A DNA stretch of 64,000 nt from Thiemannella venezuelensis (GTDB lineage: Bacteria > Actinomycetota > Actinomycetes > Streptosporangiales > Streptosporangiaceae). The translations under genes were made by a program, and so were the position numbers. The DNA lies in assembly GCF_014203605.1 (NCBI RefSeq), contig NZ_JACHJJ010000027.1:33217-97216 (forward strand), given 5' to 3'. Of the stretch, positions 40,219-48,732 are shown in pieces; position 1 is the stretch's first letter; the number at the start of each line of letters is the position of its first letter. The notes below the pieces were generated by a model. The model saw only the letters and a list, made by a program, of their open reading frames with translations. It did not search any database and had not been told where the DNA came from.

Positions 40219-42375
40219 ATGTTCGGGGGTACGGATTTGCCACAGATGCAGGCGCCCCATCTGGCCCGGGGGATCACCCTCGCCGTTCTGGGCGCGTTCG
40301 CGAGCGTGTACCTGCTGGCCGGGATGCCGATCGCGATCGTCGTGTTCGCGCTGCAGCTCGTCCACGTCCTGCCGGCGCTCAGGCGGTTCCGGGGAACGGT
40401 GCTGTTCGCCGTACAGGCCGGCGCCGGGTTCTGGGGCGTTCTCGCCTCCGGCGCATCCGTCGGCATGCTCGGCTTCCTGGCCGGGTCACTGCTGCTGTCG
40501 CCGCTGTGGCCGCTCGCTCCGGCGGTCGCCGTGGCGGCGGCGGTGATCGGCTCCGTCCGGTACGGCGAAGCGTCCGCCGCAGCCGACGCCACGATCACGA
40601 TGGTCCTGATCGCGCTGGTGGTCTACGGCCTGACCCGGCTCACCGAGCGGGTCGACCAGCTGCACTCGGCCAGGCTCGCCCTCGCCGTGGCCGCCGTCGC
40701 CGAGGAGCGCCTGCACATCGCCGCCGAACTGAGCGACGGTCTCGGGCGAGGCCTCACCATGATCGCCGCAGGCGGCAGGCGCGCCCTGGCCGAGCCGGAA
40801 CGCACGGCCGAGATCCTCGGACAGGTCGCGGGCACGGCACGGCGCGCCCTGGCCGAGGCGCGGACCGCCGCCTCCGGGTACCGCGCCATGTCTCTGGCGC
40901 CCGAGATCACCACCGCCCGCGCGATGCTGGCGGCCGCGGGCGTGACCGCGCACGTGCGCGTCGGCCACGCCGAACCGCTGGGGCCCGCGGGCGCGCTGCT
41001 CGCGGCCGTGCTCCGGGAGGCGGTGACCGAGGTCGTACGGCGCGGCACGGCGACGACGTGCGAGATCGAGACCGACGTGTCCGAGGGCGGAGTCCGGCTC
41101 CGCGTCTCCAACGACGGAGCCAGGACCGCGGAGGACGAGAGCCTGGGCGACCTTCCGGGCCGGGTCGCCGAGGCGGGCGGATCGCTCACCACAGGCCTGT
41201 CCTCCACCGGCCGTTTCACCGTCTCCGTCGTGCTTCCCGGCGCCGGATCCGCTCCGTCGCTCCCGCCGGACGACCGGCACGCCTCCGTTCTCTCCTTCAC
41301 CCTGCTGGCCGTCGTCCTGGCCGGGTTCAGCGCCAAGGCGCTGCTCCAGCTCCCGGCAGGCTCGCTGCCCCCGGCGGCCGCCTGTCTCGGGCTGATCCTC
41401 TTCCTGCAGCTCCGCTCGGTGTCCGGCCACCACATACGGTCGCTGGCGGTCATGGCCCTGCTCACCTATCTCCCGATCCCCGCCTTCGGCGCGGTCTGGC
41501 TGGGCGTCGCCGGTTTCCTGTCCGGCCCGCTCCTGCTGGCCTTCCCCGCGGTGCTCGCCTGGCCGCTCGTCGCCTCGGTGACGGCGAGTGCCGCGGTCAT
41601 CGGCGTCGCCCTGGGGCTGGAGCCCGCCGTGACGGTGAACTACACCGTGAGCACGCTGGTGACCGGCCTGGTCGTCCACGGGCTCCTCCGCCTGGCCCTG
41701 CTGGCGAAGGAGGTGCAGGCGGTCAAGGAGGAGCTGGCCCGCTCGGCGGTGGTCGAGGAGCGCCTGCGCGCCGCCCGGGACCTGCACGACCTGCTCGGCC
41801 ACAGCATGGCGGCGATCCTCCTCAAGTGCGAGCTGGCCAGGAGGCTCGACCCCGTCCGGGCCCGCGCCGAGATCGAGGACGTACTCGAGATGGTGGACAA
41901 GGCCGAGGCCGACCTGCGCTCCGTCTCCGGGGAGCGGCACGAGATGGCGCTGGCCGCCGAGGCGGACTCGGCGCGGTCGCTCCTGGGCGCCGCGGGCATC
42001 GAGGTCACGGTCGAGCTGAGCCACGGCCGGGTCGCCGCGGAGGTCGAGACCGTGCTGAGCACGGTGCTGCGCGAGGCGGTGACCAACGTGCTCCGGCACA
42101 GTGCCGCACGCCGCTGCACGATCACGGCGGACTGCGAGCAGGGCGAGGTACGGCTCCGCGTGCGCAACGACGGCGTGCGCCCGGCCGCGGTTCCCGCCGA
42201 GGACTCCGCCCCGGACCGGACCGCGGGGCGCCGCGGCTCTGCGGGAGTCGGCAACCTGACCACGCGGCTGGCCGCCCTCGGCGGCAGTCTCGCCACCACC
42301 CGCGACGGCGAGCGGTTCGAGATCGAGGCCCGTGTCCCCACCGCGTCCCTCGCGGTGTCCGTCCCCGCCGGCTGA
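40219..42375 (+). CDS. Tandem fused DesK-type histidine kinase with inactive first half
   Basis: This 718-residue protein contains two complete DesK/NarX-type units in a row. Unit 1: membrane helices (15-140), then ERLHIAAELSDGLGRGLTMI, where the phospho-acceptor His is Ser172, and REAVTEVVRRG, where the N-box Asn is Glu271. Unit 2: about six membrane helices (355-490), canonical RDLHDLLGHSMAAILLK with His523, N-box REAVTNVLRHSA with Asn623, and a GVGNLTTRLAALGGSL G-box. Only unit 2 should autophosphorylate. ATG 40219 follows TAGGCT by 10 nt, near-leaderless. The convergent NarL-type regulator and the MacB-like ABC genes beyond it form its functional neighbourhood. Confidence 0.88.
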   Translation: MFGGTDLPQMQAPHLARGITLAVLGAFASVYLLAGMPIAIVVFALQLVHVLPALRRFRGTVLFAVQAGAGFWGVLASGASVGMLGFLAGSLLLSPLWPLAPAVAVAAAVIGSVRYGEASAAADATITMVLIALVVYGLTRLTERVDQLHSARLALAVAAVAEERLHIAAELSDGLGRGLTMIAAGGRRALAEPERTAEILGQVAGTARRALAEARTAASGYRAMSLAPEITTARAMLAAAGVTAHVRVGHAEPLGPAGALLAAVLREAVTEVVRRGTATTCEIETDVSEGGVRLRVSNDGARTAEDESLGDLPGRVAEAGGSLTTGLSSTGRFTVSVVLPGAGSAPSLPPDDRHASVLSFTLLAVVLAGFSAKALLQLPAGSLPPAAACLGLILFLQLRSVSGHHIRSLAVMALLTYLPIPAFGAVWLGVAGFLSGPLLLAFPAVLAWPLVASVTASAAVIGVALGLEPAVTVNYTVSTLVTGLVVHGLLRLALLAKEVQAVKEELARSAVVEERLRAARDLHDLLGHSMAAILLKCELARRLDPVRARAEIEDVLEMVDKAEADLRSVSGERHEMALAAEADSARSLLGAAGIEVTVELSHGRVAAEVETVLSTVLREAVTNVLRHSAARRCTITADCEQGEVRLRVRNDGVRPAAVPAEDSAPDRTAGRRGSAGVGNLTTRLAALGGSLATTRDGERFEIEARVPTASLAVSVPAG

Positions 42376-42466
42376 GGCTCCCCCGCGCCTCGGACGGCAG
42401 GCGCCGCGGCCGTCCCCGGGCGGCCCGGTCCCCGCCTCCCGTCCCGGCCGTGCGGGTGCGGCGCGG

Positions 42467-43075
42467 TCAGATCCAGCCCGCCTGTCTCGCGATGCGCACG
42501 GCGTCGACCCGGTTGCGGGCGTTGAGCTTGGCGACGATCGCGGTGATGTAGTTGCGCACGGTCCCCGCGCTCAGGAAGAGGCGCCCGGCGATCTCGGCCG
42601 CGTCGATCCCCTCGGCCACCAGCCGGAGCACGTCGGCCTCGCGGGGGGTGAGCGGGTTGTCGGCCAGGTCCCAGGCCGTCACCGCCAGCGAGGGGTCGAG
42701 CACCCGCTCTCCGCCGGCCACCGCGCGGATGGCGGCCACCAGTTCCTCCGGCGGCGCGGTCTTCAGCAGGAACCCGTCCACCCGCGCGCCGAGCGCCCGG
42801 CGCAGATGGCCCGGCTTGCCGTACGCGGTGAGCATGAGCGTCCGGCAGCCGGGCAATCGCAGGCGGAGCTCTGCCGCGGCCGCGAGGCCGTCGAGCGCGC
42901 CGGGCATGTCGATGTCGAGCACCGCGACGTCGGGCCGGTGCAGAAGCGCGGCGGGCACCACGGCGTCGCCCGACTCGACGGCGGCGACGACCTCCAGGTC
43001 CTCCTCCAGGCCCAGCAGCACCGCCAGGGCGCCCCGGACGACGTACTGGTCCTCGGCCAACAGCACACGGATCAC
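42467..43075 (-). CDS. NarL/FixJ-type response regulator (DesR-like)
   Basis: This 202-residue protein has a receiver domain (LLAEDQYVVRGALAVLLGLE; phospho-acceptor Asp in VAVLDIDMPG; Thr in LMLTAYG; Lys in GFLLKTAPP) and a LuxR-type helix-turn-helix (LTPREADVLRLVAEGIDAAE, then LSAGTVRNYITAIVAKL). GTG start at 43075. It is convergent with the fused kinase gene and divergent from the ABC transporter, which is the likely regulated target. Confidence 0.95.
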   Translation of the reverse strand: MIRVLLAEDQYVVRGALAVLLGLEEDLEVVAAVESGDAVVPAALLHRPDVAVLDIDMPGALDGLAAAAELRLRLPGCRTLMLTAYGKPGHLRRALGARVDGFLLKTAPPEELVAAIRAVAGGERVLDPSLAVTAWDLADNPLTPREADVLRLVAEGIDAAEIAGRLFLSAGTVRNYITAIVAKLNARNRVDAVRIARQAGWI

Positions 43076-43172
43076 GGGACATGTCTACCAGTGTCCGGAT
43101 CATGACGATGTCACGGTCCCTCGATGATCACATCTCTGGCCCGGCGGACCGCAGGCCAGCAGGCTGGCAGGC

Positions 43173-43904
43173 ATGACGGACGTAGTGCGTTTGGACGCGG
43201 TGAGCAAGGTGTACGGCACGGGCCAGAGCGCGGTGGCGGCCCTGCGCGAGGTGACGGCGGGCATCCCGCAGGGGAGCTTCACCGCGGTGATGGGACCCTC
43301 GGGGTCGGGGAAGAGCACGTTTCTGCACTGCGCGGCCGGGCTGGACTCACCGTCCTCGGGCTCGGTAAAGCTGGGCGGCACCGAGCTGAGCGGGATGGAC
43401 GAGACGCGGCTGACGAAGCTGCGCAGGCAGCGGATCGGGTTCGTGTTCCAGGCGTTCAACCTGGTGCCCGCGCTGACCGTGACCGAGAACATCACGCTGC
43501 CGCTGCGGCTCTCGGGCAGCCGGGTGGATCGGGCCTGGCTCCGCGAGATCGTCTCGAGGGTCGGCCTGGACGGGCGGACCGGGCACCGGCCCGCCCAGCT
43601 CTCCGGCGGACAGCAGCAGCGGGTGGCCATCGCCCGGGCGCTGATGACCCGGCCTGAGGTGGTCTTCGGCGACGAGCCCACCGGCGCGCTCGACACGATG
43701 ACCGCCCGTGAGGTGCTGAGGCTGCTCCGCGAGGTGGTGGACGGCATGGGCCAGACCGTGGTGATGGTCACCCACGACCCGGTGGCGGCCTCCTACGCCG
43801 ACACCGTCCTGCTCCTGGCCGACGGCCGGATCGTGGACACGATGACCGCGCCGACCTCCGAGCGCGTGGCCGAGCGGATGACCAGGCTGGGAGCGTGGGT
43901 GTAA
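43173..43904 (+). CDS. ABC transporter ATPase, MacB/LolD family
   Basis: This 243-residue ATPase has Walker A GPSGSGKST, Q-loop VFQAFNLVPALTV, signature LSGGQQQRVAIARAL, Walker B VVFGDEPTGALD and the switch His in VMVTHDP. This is the type that drives FtsX/MacB permeases, mechanotransmission rather than classical import. The stop and the permease ATG overlap as TAATG. It is probably induced through the neighbouring two-component system by membrane-active compounds, as in Bce/Lia-type modules. Confidence 0.96.
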   Translation: MTDVVRLDAVSKVYGTGQSAVAALREVTAGIPQGSFTAVMGPSGSGKSTFLHCAAGLDSPSSGSVKLGGTELSGMDETRLTKLRRQRIGFVFQAFNLVPALTVTENITLPLRLSGSRVDRAWLREIVSRVGLDGRTGHRPAQLSGGQQQRVAIARALMTRPEVVFGDEPTGALDTMTAREVLRLLREVVDGMGQTVVMVTHDPVAASYADTVLLLADGRIVDTMTAPTSERVAERMTRLGAWV

Positions 43905-46333
43905 TGATCTTCTTCGCATTGCGGACGATCCGGCACCGCAAGGCCGGCTTCGCGGGCGCCTTCCTCGCCCTGATGTGCGCGGCGGCCCTGGTCTGCGCCT
44001 GCGGGATGCTGCTGGAGACCGGGCTGCGCGGCGGCGTCGCCCCCGAGCGCTACGCGGGTACCCCGATGCTCGTCGCGGGCGACCAGTACGCCCGCGAGAC
44101 GATCCGGAAGTCGGAGGGGAAGACCAAGGAGAAGGCCAAGGCCCTGTCAGAGCGCCGGTGGATCCCCGCCTCTCTCGCCGGGGAGCTGAGCCGGCTCCCG
44201 GGGGTCGAGCGGGTGGTCACCGAGGTGACCTTCCCCGTCCTGGCCGCGGGCCGGTCCTTCTGGGGGCACGGCTGGGAGTCGGCCCCGCTCACTCCGTTCA
44301 CCCTGCGCGCCGGACGCGCGCCCGGCAGCGGGAACGAACTGGTGGCGGACGCACGGGCGGGGCTGGAGGTGGGCGCCGAGGTGACCGTGGAGTCACCGGT
44401 GGGATCACGGGTCTACCGGGTGACGGGCGTCACCGCCGAGGCCCTGCCCAGCCAGGACATACTGTTCTTCGCCGCCTCCGAGGCCCGCCGCCTGGCCGGC
44501 CGCCCCGGTCTGGTCAGCGCGATCGGCGTCTTCCCCCGGTCCGGCGCGTCCCGGATCGACCCGGCCCCGGTGCTCGGCGGTGCGCTCGTCCACACCGGCG
44601 ACGAGCGCGGCGCGGCCGAGTTCCTCGACGCGGAGCAGGCACGGCTGAAGCTGGTCAGCATGGGCGGCGCCCTCGGCGGTACCGCGCTGCTGGTCGCGGT
44701 CCTCGTCGTGGTCGGCACGTTCGCGCTCTCCGTCCAGCAGCGCCAGCGGGAGATCGCCCTGCTGAGAGCGGTCGCGGCGACGCCCCGGCAGGTGCGTCGG
44801 CTGCTCGGCGGCGAGGCGCTCATGCTCGGCGCCGTCGCCGGGATCCCGGGGTCCGCTCTGGGAGTCGGCCTGGGTTTCTGGCTGCGCTCCCGGTTCGTCG
44901 CGCTGGGCGTGATGCCGGAGAACCTGCGGCTCGTGGTGAGCCCGTTCCCGGTACTCGCCGCACTCGCGGCAACCGTCCTGGCCGCCTGGACCGCCGCGCG
45001 CCTCTCCGCTCGCCGTACCGCCCGCATCCGCCCGGTCGAGGCCCTCGGTGAGGCGGCGCTGCCGGCCGCGCGCCTGCCCCGGGGACGGATGATCGCCGGA
45101 CTGCTGTGCGCCGCGGGCGGTGCCGTGCTGACGTTGGTGCTGTCGGGGCTGTCCACCGAGGCGGCATCCGGCCCTGTGACGATGTTGACCGCACTGGTGT
45201 GGACGGTCGCGGCCGCCCTGCTCGGCCAGGTGATCGCCCGGGTGGCCGTCGCGCTGCTCGGAGTGGTGCTGCGCGCCTGGCGGGTGAGCGGGTACCTCGC
45301 CGCCGCGAACCTGCGGGCCGGGTCGCACCGGATGGCCTTGGTGATCACTCCGCTCAGCCTGATGGTCGCCATGACGTGCACGATCCTGTTCGTGCAGACC
45401 ACGATGGGGCACGCCGCCCAGGAGGAGGCGGCCGCGGGTGACCGCGCCGACTACGTGCTCGGCCCGCGGGTTTCCTCCTCCGCGGCCGAGGCCGTACGCC
45501 GGGTGCCGGGCGTGGAGGCGGTCACCGAGATGCTGCACACCTCGGTCCGGGTCGGCTTGGACAAGTACGGCGCACGAGCCGTCACGCCCTCGGGGCTCCT
45601 GCTGACGCTCGACCCCGGAGTGGTCGCCGGATCGCTGCACGGGCTCGGCCCGCAGACGGTCGCCGTCAGCCGGACCGCCGCGTCCCGCCTCGGCGTGTCG
45701 GTCGGCTCGCCGCTCAGGCTCACCCTCGGCGACGGCACCCGCGCGACGCTCCGCGTCGTCGCCCTCTACGAGCGGGGCCTCGGGTACGGCGAGCTCCTCC
45801 TGGCGCACGAGCTGGTGCGCCCGCACGTCGACGATCCGTTCTCCACCGTCCTGGTCTCGGCGCCGTCGGTCTCCCGCGCGGCCCTGGAGCGGGCCGCACC
45901 GGGCGTCGCGGTGCTCGACAGGGTCCGGGCCGCCGAGGCGGGAGCGCCGAACGCCGAGGTCAACTACGTGACGATGGGCCTGATCATCGCGTTCACCGCG
46001 ATCGCCGCGGTCAACACGCTGGCGATGTCCGCCTCGGACCGCTCCCGCGAGTTCGCCCTGCTCCGCCTCGTCGGCACCACGCGCCGGCAGGTGCTGAGGA
46101 TGGCCCGTCTGGAGACGCTGACCGCGGTGCTGGTCTCGGTGGCCGTCGGCACGGTGATCTCGCTGGTCACGCTCACCGCCTTCAGCCTGGGCATGATCGG
46201 TTCGGCACGGCCGCACGTGCCGCCGCCGGCCTACCTGGCCCTGGTCGCCTCGGTGGCCGCCCTGGCCCTGGCCGCCACCGCTCTTCCCGTGCGGTTCCTC
46301 CTCCGTGCCCGCCCCGCCGAGGCGATCTCCTGA
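43904..46333 (+). CDS. FtsX/MacB-like ABC permease
   Basis: This 809-residue permease has the actinobacterial layout: an N-terminal helix (about 10-35), large extracytoplasmic domain, three helices of a first FtsX domain (about 260-390, with LSVQQRQREIALLRAVAATP), then more helices, a second extracytoplasmic domain and a second FtsX domain (about 690-805, SDRSREFALLRLVGTTRRQV). ATG 43904 overlaps the ATPase stop (TAATG), giving coupled translation. It should move or extract lipophilic compounds such as antimicrobial peptides, lipids or lipoproteins. Confidence 0.94.
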   Translation: MIFFALRTIRHRKAGFAGAFLALMCAAALVCACGMLLETGLRGGVAPERYAGTPMLVAGDQYARETIRKSEGKTKEKAKALSERRWIPASLAGELSRLPGVERVVTEVTFPVLAAGRSFWGHGWESAPLTPFTLRAGRAPGSGNELVADARAGLEVGAEVTVESPVGSRVYRVTGVTAEALPSQDILFFAASEARRLAGRPGLVSAIGVFPRSGASRIDPAPVLGGALVHTGDERGAAEFLDAEQARLKLVSMGGALGGTALLVAVLVVVGTFALSVQQRQREIALLRAVAATPRQVRRLLGGEALMLGAVAGIPGSALGVGLGFWLRSRFVALGVMPENLRLVVSPFPVLAALAATVLAAWTAARLSARRTARIRPVEALGEAALPAARLPRGRMIAGLLCAAGGAVLTLVLSGLSTEAASGPVTMLTALVWTVAAALLGQVIARVAVALLGVVLRAWRVSGYLAAANLRAGSHRMALVITPLSLMVAMTCTILFVQTTMGHAAQEEAAAGDRADYVLGPRVSSSAAEAVRRVPGVEAVTEMLHTSVRVGLDKYGARAVTPSGLLLTLDPGVVAGSLHGLGPQTVAVSRTAASRLGVSVGSPLRLTLGDGTRATLRVVALYERGLGYGELLLAHELVRPHVDDPFSTVLVSAPSVSRAALERAAPGVAVLDRVRAAEAGAPNAEVNYVTMGLIIAFTAIAAVNTLAMSASDRSREFALLRLVGTTRRQVLRMARLETLTAVLVSVAVGTVISLVTLTAFSLGMIGSARPHVPPPAYLALVASVAALALAATALPVRFLLRARPAEAIS

Positions 46334-46451
46334 TCCGCGGATCCGGTCGTCCTGAACCGGAACCCGTCCCGTCCGGGGCATCGAAGGGCCAGGAGCTGCA
46401 GGAGCTGCGCAAACGGTCGGTGATACCGCCGGTGGTCACGCCATCCGGGGA

Positions 46452-46497
46452 AACGACGAGATCCCGCCCGATCGAGGCGATCGGGCGGGATCTCGTC
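46452..46497 (-). terminator. Hairpin after tRNA-Ala copy 3
   Basis: A perfect 19-bp stem (46455-46473 with 46479-46497, loop GAGGC) is followed on the minus strand by GTTTCCCC. It matches the copy-2 stem exactly. The GGCCGTT/AACGGCC mini-hairpin again lies between stem and tRNA. Confidence 0.82.
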
Positions 46498-46532
46498 AAC
46501 GTGCTCCAGGCCGTTTCGAGAACGGCCCGCTG

Positions 46533-46605
46533 TGGAGCTATGGGGATTCGAACCCCAGACCTCCTCCATGCCATGGAGGCGCGCTACCAGCTGCGCCATA
46601 GCCCC
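46533..46605 (-). tRNA. tRNA-Ala(GGC), copy 3
   Basis: This 73-nt gene is identical in mature sequence to copies 1 and 2, with anticodon GGC and no encoded CCA. An A/T-rich upstream segment with TATGCT (about 46645-46650) probably holds its promoter. Confidence 0.97.
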
Positions 46606-46683
46606 TGGTCACCGCTCCGAGTGCTCTCGTTGCGGCGCCTGGGAAGCATATAGGGACAACGTCCCGTTCACCTAATCGACGGC

Positions 46684-46724
46684 CGTACGGCTCGCGCCCG
46701 TCACCGGCGGAGGCGAGCCGTACG
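46684..46724. terminator. Hairpin after the phosphatase gene
   Basis: CGTACGGCTCGC (46684-46695) and GCGAGCCGTACG (46713-46724) form a perfect 12-bp stem just after the stop of the histidine phosphatase gene (minus strand). There is no U-tract. Confidence 0.75.
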
Positions 46725-46729
46725 CACCG

Positions 46730-47362
46730 TCAGGACGGCGCGGCCTCGGGGCTGTCGTCGCTCTGGATCGGCTCCGGCAGGGTCCCGGCGTTGTGCTCCA
46801 TGAGGCGCCAGCCCTTGCGGCCCTCCTGCAGCACCGACCACGAGCAGTTGCCCAGGCCGCCGAGGGCCGGCCAGTGCTCCTGGGGCAGGCCCATCAGCCT
46901 GGCGATGCCGAGCCGGATCGCCGCGCCGTGGGAGACGACGACCAGCAGCCCGTCGGGGCTGAGCCGCTCGGCCCAGCGGCGGACGGAGGCCGACACCCGC
47001 TTGGCGACGTCGGCGACGTCCTCCCCGCCGGGCGCCTCCCAGGCGGCGAACTCACGGGGCCAGCCCGCGGAGATCTCTTCACGGGTGAGACCTTCCCACT
47101 CGCCGCCGCCGCGCTCGCGCAGGTCCTCGTCAACGGTCACGGACAGGCCTGTGACGCGGGCCAGCGCGTCGGCGGTGTCCGCGGCGCGCTGGAGGTCGGA
47201 GGCGACGATCAGCTCGGGGCGGAGCGTGGCGAGCATCGAGGCGGCGCGCGCGGCCTGCGCGATGCCGGTCTCGTCCAGCGGGATGTCGGTGTGGCCCTGG
47301 AAGCGCCGCTCGACGTTCCACAGGGTCTGGCCGTGTCTCAGGCAGACGACCCGGCGGCTCAT
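46730..47362 (-). CDS. Histidine phosphatase (phosphoglycerate mutase-like)
   Basis: This 210-residue protein has the catalytic RHG motif in VVCLRHGQTLWNVERRFQGH, a general-acid Glu region DLRERGGGEWEGL and the second catalytic His in LVVVSHGAAIRLG. The family removes phosphate from sugars or metabolites. In actinobacteria the copy next to rsfS is often annotated as phosphoglycerate mutase or glucosyl-3-phosphoglycerate phosphatase; the substrate cannot be decided here. It lies 79 bp downstream of rsfS on the same strand, probably one transcript. Confidence 0.93.
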   Translation of the reverse strand: MSRRVVCLRHGQTLWNVERRFQGHTDIPLDETGIAQAARAASMLATLRPELIVASDLQRAADTADALARVTGLSVTVDEDLRERGGGEWEGLTREEISAGWPREFAAWEAPGGEDVADVAKRVSASVRRWAERLSPDGLLVVVSHGAAIRLGIARLMGLPQEHWPALGGLGNCSWSVLQEGRKGWRLMEHNAGTLPEPIQSDDSPEAAPS

Positions 47363-47441
47363 GCGCCGCCCTCACCGCGGGCTGCGGGGGCGGGGGTGGG
47401 GGCGGGGGCCGTCCGGACGGCGGCCCGCTCATGCCGTCCCG

Positions 47442-47858
47442 TCACAGGGCGTCCCCCGGAGCGGCCGGGCGGGCGCGCTGCGCGGCGACCTGGGTCACGC
47501 TGTCCGGCAGGGAGATCGCCGGGCAGTCCTTCCACAGCCGCTCCAGGGCGTAGAAGGTGCGGTCCTCCTCGTGCTGGACGTGCACGACGATGTCGACGTA
47601 GTCCAGCAGGACCCAGCGGCCCTCGCGCTCCCCCTCGCGGCGGACGGGCTTGGCGTCGGCCTCGATCCGCAGCCGGTCCTCGATCTCGTCGACGATGGCA
47701 CGGACCTGGCGGTCGTTGGTGGCGGAGCAGAGCAGGAAGGCGTCGGTGATGACGAGCTGCTCGCTCACGTCATAGGCGAGGATGTCGTCGGCCAGCTTGT
47801 CGGCGGCGGCCTCGGCGGCGAGCCTGACGAGCTGAACGGATCTGTCGGTTGCGGTCAC
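47442..47858 (-). CDS. rsfS: Ribosome silencing factor RsfS
   Basis: This 138-residue protein is recognised by AADKLADDILAYDVSEQLVI then TDAFLLCSATNDRQVRAIVD and the C-terminal VLLDYVDIVVHVQHEEDRTF with YALERLWKDCP. RsfS binds ribosomal protein L14 and blocks subunit joining when nutrients are scarce. GTG 47858 (VTATDRSVQL) is chosen because orthologues begin MTATDRS; the upstream ATG at 47894 has no ribosome binding site, although GGAGG is 13 nt before the GTG. nadD normally lies close upstream; here an 874-bp gap separates them. Confidence 0.93.
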   Translation of the reverse strand: MTATDRSVQLVRLAAEAAADKLADDILAYDVSEQLVITDAFLLCSATNDRQVRAIVDEIEDRLRIEADAKPVRREGEREGRWVLLDYVDIVVHVQHEEDRTFYALERLWKDCPAISLPDSVTQVAAQRARPAAPGDAL

Positions 47859-48732
47859 GGTGTGGGTTAGTCCTCCGGTAGTCGGCCCTGTCATGCCCAG
47901 GGGTCACCCCTAAGGATGCCCGGTGTGGCGCGCGTTAAGAGCGGGCACGGATACAACGCATATCGTGTGCCACCCGATTCCGCACCGCAAACGATTTGGC
48001 GGTCCGGCCGCGGGCTCTGCGCGCGGTCCAGGCGGCGTCCGCTGATGCGGCGCGCTCGCCGGTGCCCTGACCAGGGTATCCGCAACGGTGCTCCGGGCCG
48101 GGCGCCCGTTCCGCCGCCCGGCCTCGCCGCTCACGCGTGAGCTCAAGGCCGAGATCGTCGAGCCCTGCCGCTTACGAGGCCGCTTGCGCGGCCCGACCAT
48201 CACCCCAGGGGTGTCCTTCGAAGCGGAGCAGGTTCAACTAGAAGATCGAGCAGGGTGCCCGCCCAGGTCATGCGGGTAAGGGCCGACCATAACCAACATG
48301 ATTCGGTGGAGTTTCTGCGCTTTATTACGTCCCATTTCCGCCCAACCATCACGTCTGATTGACGACCATTCTTGCTCCCACGGGGCATGGTCTTCGTCGT
48401 CGAGGACGGCCGAGTCGATCACCATTGGGCCGAACGAGCCCTCGACGGTCCTGACCACTGCGTGCGCGATGAGCTCTGTCGCGAACCCTTACCTTCCATC
48501 CCGGGCAGTCGCACGATCCAAGCAGGTAAGAGCGACATTTCCACGTTTCGCCACCACATCTTCCTGCTTGGTCGCCCTGTCTGCCGCCGCAACCACCTAC
48601 GGCCCAGGTTTGCAATCACGATCATCCTGGAGCCGGGGCCCACCGAAGGCACCCGTGCAAGGGCCCGAAGGGCCTCGCAGCGGTCAGGGCCGGGCGGCCG
48701 GCCGCCCGGCGGACGGCTGAGGAAAGCCCTGC
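47859..48732. other. 874-bp gap between nadD and rsfS with foreign-looking DNA
   Basis: No intact gene is supportable. The stretch 48230-48640 is clearly richer in A and T than its surroundings. A minus-strand frame at 48234-48458 (start MVRTVEGSFGPMVIDS, A/T-ending codons) is the longest open piece with non-shadow character, but it lacks a ribosome binding site and I recognise no family. A short IS3-like trace lies at 48120-48200. In many relatives nadD and rsfS are close together, so this looks like an insertion that has decayed. Confidence 0.5.
48120..48200 (+). pseudogene. Possible IS3-family OrfA remnant
   Basis: One frame reads LTRELKAEIVEPCRLRGRL, close to the (F/L)KAEIVELCRRGDRS start of actinobacterial IS3 OrfA helix-turn-helix proteins. 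The similarity ends after about 20 residues and no inverted repeats or OrfB pieces were seen. Very short, so uncertain. Confidence 0.3.

Noticed and set aside
48116-48260. Possible tRNA or other structured RNA in the nadD-rsfS gap
   Set aside because: I tried to fold the GGTTCAACTAG region into a cloverleaf, but the acceptor and anticodon stems do not pair.
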